NCBI GenBank assembly: GCA_946187345.1
Contig: CAMHQD010000003.1
Location: forward strand, 1-64,000
Length of the DNA stretch: 64,000 nt
Reading direction: 5' to 3'
Origin: an uncultured Porphyromonadaceae bacterium
Lineage (GTDB): Bacteria > Bacteroidota > Bacteroidia > Bacteroidales > Muribaculaceae
This document shows, in pieces, positions 58,376-64,000 of this stretch (positions are counted from its first letter, which is position 1; the number at the start of each line of letters is the position of its first letter). Under the pieces are notes generated by a model. The model was given only the letters and a program-made list of their open reading frames with translations. It was not told the origin of the DNA and made no database searches. A program made the translations under genes and the position numbers.

Positions 58376-58407
58376 TTTTGTCATTCCAAAAACTCGCCGT
58401 ACCTTTG
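58376..58407 (+). promoter_or_regulatory. Promoter: TTTTG (-33) and TACCTTTG (-7) for the tRNA pair
   Basis: TTTTG at 58376-58380 and TACCTTTG at 58400-58407 with a 19-base spacer, 17 bases before tRNA-Phe. This is a strong match to the consensus. Confidence 0.85.
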
Positions 58408-58424
58408 CAGTCGCAATTCCGAAA

Positions 58425-58496
58425 GGTACCTTAGCTCAGCGGTAGAGCAATGGACTGAAAATCCATGTGTCCCCGGTTCGATTCCTGGAGGTACCA
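58425..58496 (+). tRNA. tRNA-Phe (anticodon GAA)
   Basis: 72 bases without encoded CCA. Acceptor GGTACCT/AGGTACC and discriminator A. The D arm has GCTCAGCGGTAGAGC. The anticodon arm ATGGA-CTGAAAA-TCCAT gives GAA. The T arm is CCCGG-TTCGATT-CCTGG with one C-T mismatch at position 51:63. Confidence 0.96.
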
Positions 58497-58542
58497 CGAT
58501 TTAAGTACGAAGTGCTAAGCACGGAGTGGTAAGTGAGTCAAC

Positions 58543-58616
58543 GGTGCGTTAGTTCAGTTGGTTAGAATGCCTGCCTGTCACGCAGGAGGTCGCTGGTTCG
58601 AGTCCTGTACGCACCG
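58543..58616 (+). tRNA. tRNA-Asp (anticodon GTC)
   Basis: 74 bases. Acceptor GGTGCGT/ACGCACC and discriminator G. The D arm has AGTTCAGTTGGTTAGAAT. The anticodon arm CCTGC-CTGTCAC-GCAGG gives GTC. The T arm GCTGG-TTCGAGT-CCTGT has a T-T mismatch at 51:63 and a G-T wobble at 49:65. Confidence 0.95.
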
Positions 58617-58626
58617 CAAAGGCGGT

Positions 58627-58661
58627 AAGGCGTGTGAGATTAATTTCTCATGCGCCTTTTT
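58627..58661. terminator. Bidirectional hairpin terminator
   Basis: AAGGCGTGTGAGA pairs with TCTCATGCGCCTT (two G-T wobbles), followed by TTTTT on the plus strand. It ends the tRNA transcript and abuts the stop of the guanylyltransferase gene. Confidence 0.85.
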
Positions 58662-58663
58662 CA

Positions 58664-59752
58664 TTATACCAGATCCTCAAATGTGTTGCGCACCTCGTTG
58701 ACGTAGTGGCGCAGGCGTTGCTCGTCGCTCTTGGGGATAATGAGCAGCGCGTCGGGTGTGTCGGCGATGATGTAATCATTGATGCCGCTTGCCACGAGCA
58801 CTTTGTGGCCCTTGACGGCGATAACGTTGTTGTGGCAGTCGTGCAGCAACGCGCGGCTGTTCTGCACCACGTTGCCGTCAACACCCTTGGGCGACACATC
58901 ATAGAGGGCGCCCCATGTGCCCAAGTCGCTCCATCCGAAGTCTACCTCCTGGACGCAAACGCCGGCCGCCTTTTCCATCACGGCATAGTCGATTGAAATG
59001 TTTGGACAGCGCTCATATGCGTCATTGATGAACTCTTGCTCACGCGGCGAGGCCATCAAGTCGAGACCGTCGTCCATGACGGCCGCGATCTCCGGCGCGT
59101 GGGTGCGCATGGCGTTGATGATGGCTTGCGCTCCCCAGAAGAACATACCGCTGTTCCAAAGGAACTCGCCGCTGTCGAGGAAGACGCGGGCCAACTGCTC
59201 GTTGGGCTTCTCGGTGAATGTCTTTACCATGGAGAATGGCCCCTCAAGGTGTGTGCCGGTCTGGATGTAGCCATAACCGGTCTCGGGTCGTGAGGGCTTG
59301 ATGCCGAGCGTGAGTAGCGATGAGTTGTGTCGCTCGACAAAGTCAAACGAGGCGCGCACCGCTTGCGCATACTCGTCGGTGCGGATGATGAGGTGGTCGC
59401 TTGGCGCGACCATGATGCTCGCATGGGGGTTGCGCGCGGCGATGTGCCACGCGGCCCATGCGATGCACGGCGCCGTGTTGCGGCGGGCCGGTTCGAGCAG
59501 AATCTGCTCCGGCGCGAGTTCCGGCAGTTGCTCTGCCACGATGTCGGCATAGCGGCTATTGGTCATCAGGATGATGTTCTCTATGGGCACGATGTCGCGC
59601 AGGCGGGCCACAGTCATTTGCAGTAGGGAACTGCCGGTGCCGAAGAAGTCGATGAACTGCTTGGGCTTGGCCTCGCGGCTGAATGGCCAGAAACGGCTGC
59701 CCACGCCGCCACACATAATCACACAATATCGGTTGTTGTCCATTTTAGTCAT
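58664..59752 (-). CDS. manC: Mannose-1-phosphate guanylyltransferase
   Basis: 362 residues. The nucleotidyltransferase motif is IMCGGVGSRFWPFSREAKPKQFI; GYIQTGTH is a further family block and FTEKPN holds the conserved lysine. WNSGMFFW follows. The phosphomannose isomerase C-terminal domain of long ManC enzymes is missing. It makes GDP-mannose from mannose-1-phosphate and GTP, a donor for GDP-fucose and LPS or capsule sugars. Two starts are possible (ATG 59752 or ATG 59743, MDNNRYCVIMCGG). Confidence 0.94.
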   Translation of the reverse strand: MTKMDNNRYCVIMCGGVGSRFWPFSREAKPKQFIDFFGTGSSLLQMTVARLRDIVPIENIILMTNSRYADIVAEQLPELAPEQILLEPARRNTAPCIAWAAWHIAARNPHASIMVAPSDHLIIRTDEYAQAVRASFDFVERHNSSLLTLGIKPSRPETGYGYIQTGTHLEGPFSMVKTFTEKPNEQLARVFLDSGEFLWNSGMFFWGAQAIINAMRTHAPEIAAVMDDGLDLMASPREQEFINDAYERCPNISIDYAVMEKAAGVCVQEVDFGWSDLGTWGALYDVSPKGVDGNVVQNSRALLHDCHNNVIAVKGHKVLVASGINDYIIADTPDALLIIPKSDEQRLRHYVNEVRNTFEDLV

Positions 59753-59893
59753 TAGTCGTCAGTTGTTAATGGATACTCTATTATTTAACGGATAGTGGCA
59801 CTGAATATTGTTGTGAGAAATTTTCTAGTTGTGTTCTAAAAATTTAGTCACTTTTTACAGTGGACTTCTATTTAAAATTTCGCAGTTTTTATC

Positions 59894-59901
59894 TAACTTT
59901 G
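59894..59901 (+). promoter_or_regulatory. -7 promoter element (TAACTTTG) of the restriction-modification locus
   Basis: TAACTTTG lies 43 bases before the dpnM-like start, in an AT-rich tract. No clear -33 TTG at the usual spacing. Confidence 0.65.
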
Positions 59902-59944
59902 CAAACAGATTTTGACATCATCTGAAAATCTTATCAGAACATCA

Positions 59945-60862
59945 ATGAAAGCGAAACCATTTATCAAGTGGGTTGGCGGAAAAACGCAACTCATTGAACA
60001 ACTCGAAGCACTGCTTCCGGCTGACTTTGATACTTGTGAAGATGTCACTTACATTGAGCCTTTTGTGGGCGGAGGAGCAATGCTCTTTAATATGTTGCAG
60101 ACACATTCCAACATCAAATCGGCTATTATCAACGACATTAATCAGGACCTCACGACTTGTTATAAAGTGGTGAGAGACTATCCAACTGAGTTGATTGCGT
60201 CCCTTAACGAAATCCAGCGAAAATATTATGCTCACAAAACGGATGATGAGCGCAAGCAGTTCTTCATGCTGATGCGTGACGAGTTTAACACTAAAAAGTT
60301 AACTCCGATACGCAACACAACTCTCTTCTTTTTTCTCAATCGCACTTGCTTCAATGGATTATACCGCGTGAATAAAGCGGGCCTGTTCAATGTCCCGTTT
60401 GGCAAATACGAGACCCCAACAATCTGCGACCCAGAGACTATTCTGACAGACAGCAAATTGCTGCAAAATGTGGAAATCCTTACCGGCGACTATCAACAGA
60501 CCCTTGCTTACGCCAAAGGAAATACGTTATTTTATTTCGATCCTCCTTATCGTCCTCTGAGCAACACCAGCAGTTTTAATAGTTATGCCAAAGAAGCCTT
60601 TAACGACATCGCCCAACAACGGCTTAAAGACTTCTGCGACCGCGTCGAGCAAGCGGGCTTCAAGTTTATGTTAAGCAATTCTGATTGCTTTAACACACCG
60701 CTGAAAGACCGTTTTTTTGAGGATTTATATTTTAACTACATCATTGACCGCGTTTGGGCTGCACGCAGCGTAAATGCAAATCCGGCAAAACGCGGAAAAT
60801 TGCAGGAAATCCTTGTTCACAATTATATAAGGACACGTCGACAATTAAACGTTACTGTATGA
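59945..60862 (+). CDS. dpnM: Dam-type DNA adenine methyltransferase, DpnM-like (GATC)
   Basis: 305 residues. FIKWVGGKTQL is the SAM-binding motif of D12-class enzymes. IEPFVGGGAMLF is motif I-like and LFYFDPPYRPLSNTSSFNSY is the catalytic DPPY motif. It resembles M.DpnII and Dam, which methylate adenine in double-stranded GATC. It overlaps the endonuclease gene by four bases. The ORF track start (59912) is not an ATG; the ATG at 59945 fits the family. AT-richer codon use than neighbours suggests acquisition. Confidence 0.93.
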   Translation: MKAKPFIKWVGGKTQLIEQLEALLPADFDTCEDVTYIEPFVGGGAMLFNMLQTHSNIKSAIINDINQDLTTCYKVVRDYPTELIASLNEIQRKYYAHKTDDERKQFFMLMRDEFNTKKLTPIRNTTLFFFLNRTCFNGLYRVNKAGLFNVPFGKYETPTICDPETILTDSKLLQNVEILTGDYQQTLAYAKGNTLFYFDPPYRPLSNTSSFNSYAKEAFNDIAQQRLKDFCDRVEQAGFKFMLSNSDCFNTPLKDRFFEDLYFNYIIDRVWAARSVNANPAKRGKLQEILVHNYIRTRRQLNVTV

Positions 60863-61695
60863 TGGCGGCACACTCTATTGAACAATTCAATTTGTTTATG
60901 TCTCAATTGCGCGAGACAAACGCAACTCTCGATTTCTACTGCGACTTCCGAAAGATTTCCAAGAATGTGGAAGACATTGAGATAAGCCTCAATATGCTGA
61001 ACTATCTGATTGGTAAAAACAATCTTCGCGAGGCCGTTGAAGCATTATGGATGCGGGACCCAAAAGTTTTTGAGGTAATGGATATCCTTATTGCCACACG
61101 CAAGAAAGATGACAAGAAATATATTGACGATACAGGCTCAATGCACTCTGTCCATTCATTGTTCAGTTCTGTTGATGGCGTAATGACATTCATCAGCGGA
61201 ACTGGACTTGACAATGTTTTCAAGAACAAAAAGGTCAAGGATTTGGTGGATTATGTGTTCGGAGTGGAAACCGGACTTGACACCAACGCTAGAAAGAATA
61301 GAAGCGGAGAGATTACCGAAACTCTTGTTGCACGCATCTTCAACAACAGTGGCATTAACTACCGCGAGCAGGTTTCTTCCAATGAGTACCAGGCGATTTC
61401 AAGAGTTCTTGGAGCCGACCAAAAGGTGTTTGACTTCGCTATCACCGCCAAAGGCATTACATACCTTATCGAAGTGAATTTCTATTCCGGTGGTGGTTCC
61501 AAGTTGAATGAAGTTGCACGCTCATACACAGATGTTGCACCTAAGGTGAATGGAGTTCCAGGATTTGAGTTCGTCTGGATTACAGACGGCATCGGTTGGA
61601 GAAGCGCGCGAAACAAATTAGAAGAGGCTTTCGCCGCGATTCCCCATATCTACAATCTAACGACTATAAGCGAGTTCATCTCTAAAATCAAATAG
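60859..61695 (+). CDS. dpnB: DpnII/MboI-type restriction endonuclease (GATC)
   Basis: About 278 residues. LDFYCDFRKISKNVEDIEISLNMLNYLIG resembles the start of R.DpnII. GLDTNARKNRSGEITETLVARIF, TYLIEVNFYSGGGSKLNEVARSY (PD-(D/E)xK-like core, with E-V-N replacing ExK) and FEFVWITDGIGWRSARNKLEEAF are strong family blocks. It cleaves unmethylated GATC. Its ATG overlaps the DpnM stop (ATGA). The ORF track start at 60754 extends into the methylase gene and is not supported. Confidence 0.93.
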   Translation: MMAAHSIEQFNLFMSQLRETNATLDFYCDFRKISKNVEDIEISLNMLNYLIGKNNLREAVEALWMRDPKVFEVMDILIATRKKDDKKYIDDTGSMHSVHSLFSSVDGVMTFISGTGLDNVFKNKKVKDLVDYVFGVETGLDTNARKNRSGEITETLVARIFNNSGINYREQVSSNEYQAISRVLGADQKVFDFAITAKGITYLIEVNFYSGGGSKLNEVARSYTDVAPKVNGVPGFEFVWITDGIGWRSARNKLEEAFAAIPHIYNLTTISEFISKIK

Positions 61696-61726
61696 CGAAA
61701 TAGAACTATGATTACTGCGTCATTTT

Positions 61727-62914
61727 ATGGTTCAACCGAACAAGACATATCCTGACTTTATCCTGCTGCATGGCGATTGCATGGAACGGCTGCGCGAGAT
61801 CGAAGACAATTCGATCAACGCGATTTTTGCCGATCCTCCATATTTCTTGAGTAATGGCGGTATCAGCGTGCAAAGCGGCAAACAGGTGTGTGTGGATAAA
61901 GGGGAGTGGGATAAAGGAGGCACACCAGAGTACGTCTATGAGTTCAACCGTCAATGGCTATCCCTTTGCCACTCAAAACTCAAGGATGACGGGACGATAT
62001 GGATTAGTGGTACTCACCACAATATTCATGTGGTAATGCGTTGCTTGCAGGAACTTGGCTACAAAGTCTTGAACACAATCACTTGGCAAAAGACCGACCC
62101 TCCCCCCAACTTGTCGTGCAAATACTTCAACTTTTCGACCGAACTAATCATTTGGGCGCGAAAACTCGTAAAGAAAACCCATAAATTCAACTACGATGTA
62201 ATGAAGCGGCTGAATGGAGGCTCTCAAATGACTGATGTTTGGAGAATCCCCGCAGTTGGCTCTTGGGAAAAACAGCAAGGCAAACACCCGACCCAAAAGC
62301 CTCTAAGGTTATTGTATCGCGTTATACTTGCCTGCACTAATGAGGGCGACATTATTCTTGACCCCTTTTGCGGCTCAGGGACAACAGGCATCGCCGCCAA
62401 TCTGTTGGGGCGTAGATTTATTGGAATAGAACAAGAACACAGTTTTTGCGAACTTTCGTTAGCCCGCAGAGCGGCACTTGAGGATGCCGAGGTGCGCAAA
62501 CGACTTTTCGACAAGATGCGTGAGAACCCACAGGAAACGACAGTTTTGGTCAATCACATGCGGAACCAAGATATTATTATTGCGAAGCAACTTGGCATTA
62601 CATACTTAAGAGCCGGTGACTCAAAGGGTTCTCTTTTAGTGAAACAAGGTTTCGAACGGCTGGGCTATGTCTGCCTGCATACTAACGGTGATAATCCTCA
62701 AATGTATAAACTACGGAGCAAAGGGTTCCAAATATGGACAGCGGAGGAACTTCGCGGTAAAGGCTTTACAGCAGAGAATGCGCCTTACTATGCGGTGCTG
62801 CGATTTGACGGCTTAAATTCAATACCATTTGACCTTTCGGTCAACCTAAGGCAGAAGTCGTTTACAAATGTGGCGAAAATACGGCCGTTGTCAGACTTCA
62901 TCGCAATCATATAG
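61727..62914 (+). CDS. dpnA: DpnA-like DNA methyltransferase with a C-terminal extension
   Basis: 395 residues. The N-terminal ~280 residues are a beta-class methylase: catalytic motif ADPPYFLSNGG, then HPTQKPLRLLYRVI, then SAM motif DPFCGSGTTGIAANLLGRRFIGIE. This fits M2.DpnII (DpnA), which methylates single-stranded GATC and protects incoming transformed DNA. The last ~115 residues (NHMRNQDIIIAKQLGITYLRAG..APYYAVLRFDGLNS) are extra and unrecognised. It is 31 bases after the endonuclease gene. Confidence 0.85.
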   Translation: MVQPNKTYPDFILLHGDCMERLREIEDNSINAIFADPPYFLSNGGISVQSGKQVCVDKGEWDKGGTPEYVYEFNRQWLSLCHSKLKDDGTIWISGTHHNIHVVMRCLQELGYKVLNTITWQKTDPPPNLSCKYFNFSTELIIWARKLVKKTHKFNYDVMKRLNGGSQMTDVWRIPAVGSWEKQQGKHPTQKPLRLLYRVILACTNEGDIILDPFCGSGTTGIAANLLGRRFIGIEQEHSFCELSLARRAALEDAEVRKRLFDKMRENPQETTVLVNHMRNQDIIIAKQLGITYLRAGDSKGSLLVKQGFERLGYVCLHTNGDNPQMYKLRSKGFQIWTAEELRGKGFTAENAPYYAVLRFDGLNSIPFDLSVNLRQKSFTNVAKIRPLSDFIAII

Positions 62915-63114
62915 TTATTTAATCAATCAGCCGCTATCTCATAGAGTCGTTACGGCCTCGTTTTTTGCGGCGTTTAGTGTGTTTTTCTTGCAAAGGGGTT
63001 GCGGGTCAGCGGATTTTAGGGTTGAACGAGATTTTCTTGTTGCAATGCGAGGATATTCCGAAAATTTGCCGTAAATTTGCATTTCTGTAATTGTGCATTG
63101 TGAATTAAAAACCT
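62915..63114 (+). other. 200-bp intergenic region before dnaX
   Basis: No gene is seen. It contains a promoter-like TAAATTTG at 63072-63079 and an AATTGTGCATTGTGAATT repeat unit at 63089-63107 immediately before the dnaX leader. Confidence 0.5.
63072..63079 (+). promoter_or_regulatory. -7 promoter element (TAAATTTG) for dnaX
   Basis: TAAATTTG lies 36 bases before the dnaX ATG. No optimal -33 element is seen. Confidence 0.6.
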
Positions 63115-64000
63115 ATGAGCGACAACAATTATATCGTGTCGGCGCGCAAGTATCGCCCGTCTACGTTTGCCAGCGTGGTTGGTCAGCAGTCGCTGACCCA
63201 CACTCTCAAGACGGCCATTGCCAGCGGCCGGTTGGCTCACGCCTATCTTTTTTGCGGGCCTCGCGGCGTCGGCAAGACAACGTGTGCCCGCATTTTTGCC
63301 AAGACAATCAACTGTGAGCATCCCACAGCCGATGGCGAGGCGTGCAACGAGTGCGCCTCGTGTCAGGCGTTCAATAATCAGCAGAGTTATAATATAACCG
63401 AACTTGACGCGGCGAGCAACAACTCGGTAGAGGACATCCGCAACATCACCGACCAGGTGCGCATTCCGCCACAGGGCGGTCGTTACCGTGTGTTTATTAT
63501 TGATGAGGTGCACATGCTGTCCAACCAGGCTTTCAACGCGTTTCTCAAGACGCTCGAGGAGCCGCCGGAGTATGCCATCTTTATATTGGCGACGACCGAG
63601 AAGCAGAAGGTGATACCCACCATCTTGTCGCGTTGTCAGATTTACGACTTCGCGCGCATTACAGTGCCCGACATTGTGGCTCAACTGCAGCGCATCGCTG
63701 CCGACCAGGGTGTTGAGGCGGCACCAGAGGCACTCAACGTCATCGCTCAAAAGGCTGACGGCGCCATGCGAGACGCGCTGTCGATCTTTGACCAGGTGGT
63801 GGCCAGCACCGAGGGGTACATCACCTATCAGAACACGATAGCCAACCTGAATGTGCTTGACTATGACTACTACTTCAGGCTGGTGGACACGTTTGTGGCA
63901 GGCGATGTGCCACAGTCGTTGCTCATCTATAAGGAGGTGCGCGACAAGGGTTTTGATTCGCTATTCTTCATCAATGGCTTGGCGGCTCACTTGCGCAACC
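63115..64000 (+). CDS. dnaX: DNA polymerase III subunit gamma/tau (5' part, runs off the window)
   Basis: Only the first ~295 codons are in the window, and the reading frame is open at the end. MSDNNYIVSARKYRPSTFASVVGQ, Walker A FCGPRGVGKTTCARIF, the zinc-binding CEHPTADGEACNECASC, Walker B RVFIIDEVHMLS and the sensor FILATTEKQKVIPTILSRC are diagnostic of DnaX, the clamp-loader ATPase that organises the replisome. It is not listed as an ORF because it lacks a stop in the window. Confidence 0.95.
   Translation, partial: MSDNNYIVSARKYRPSTFASVVGQQSLTHTLKTAIASGRLAHAYLFCGPRGVGKTTCARIFAKTINCEHPTADGEACNECASCQAFNNQQSYNITELDAASNNSVEDIRNITDQVRIPPQGGRYRVFIIDEVHMLSNQAFNAFLKTLEEPPEYAIFILATTEKQKVIPTILSRCQIYDFARITVPDIVAQLQRIAADQGVEAAPEALNVIAQKADGAMRDALSIFDQVVASTEGYITYQNTIANLNVLDYDYYFRLVDTFVAGDVPQSLLIYKEVRDKGFDSLFFINGLAAHLRN

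Overview
The window looks like a mid-to-high GC chromosome of a Bacteroidales bacterium, most likely a gut family such as Muribaculaceae (inference from gene content, no search run). Support comes from Bacteroidetes-type promoters (TAnnTTTG at -7, sometimes with TTG about 19-20 bases upstream), the scarcity of Shine-Dalgarno sites, PorZ-like propeller proteins, LytTR/LytS regulators, DUF3127, DUF2851, DUF4956 and PCMD proteins, and a sigma-54 activator next to lptE. No rRNA, prophage, insertion sequence or CRISPR array was found.

Layout. 0.1-4.1 kb: nadA, an exported glutathione peroxidase, a minimal M50 protease and a uridine-kinase-like protein. 4.2-9.5 kb: a LytTR regulator, a degenerate trypsin-like protein, and a lipoprotein/deacetylase/GT2/GT87 envelope-glycan operon. 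9.5-15.0 kb: MerR regulator, DUF3127, TerB-like protein, exonuclease, polyprenyl synthase, ComM and a sirtuin. 15.05-16.3 kb: an AT-rich island with two small membrane proteins and an ORF relic. 16.3-19.6 kb: arginine deiminase operon arcA-arcB-arcC (minus strand). 19.7-40 kb (minus strand): SpoU methyltransferase, lepB, mutS, two tandem PorZ-like proteins, pgi, WYL regulator, Na+/solute symporter, NamZ-type muramidase, frr, aminopeptidase P and Fe-alcohol dehydrogenase. 40.2-48.5 kb (plus strand): ssb-tatD, acyltransferase, sigma-54 activator, lptE, RNA m5C methyltransferase, GT4, recF and a DciA-like DUF721 protein. 48.6-54.6 kb: thioesterase, dockerin mini-protein, and a VTC/DUF4956/DUF2490/DUF4353 block followed by a LytS-like kinase. 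54.6-58.2 kb (minus strand): VWA-like lipoprotein, PCMD protein and DUF2851. 58.4-58.6 kb: tRNA-Phe and tRNA-Asp. 58.7-62.9 kb: mannose-1-phosphate guanylyltransferase and a complete DpnII-type GATC restriction-modification locus. The window ends inside dnaX.

The most unusual property is a dense set of short intergenic repeat families (palindromic, tandem or long inverted), placed mostly between co-directional genes and often just upstream of starts. Several appear to have become coding sequence: two in-frame copies in the RNA m5C methyltransferase, one in mutS, one forming the hydrophobic core of the lptE signal peptide, one giving the first codons of a GT87 enzyme (perhaps also a thioesterase), and one palindrome in the N-terminus of a DUF2490 protein. 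Other points worth checking are the VTC/DUF4956 locus, a tailless SSB beside a DUF3127 protein that carries an SSB-like DDLPF tip, the C-terminal extension on the DpnA-type methylase, and the AT-rich membrane-protein island.
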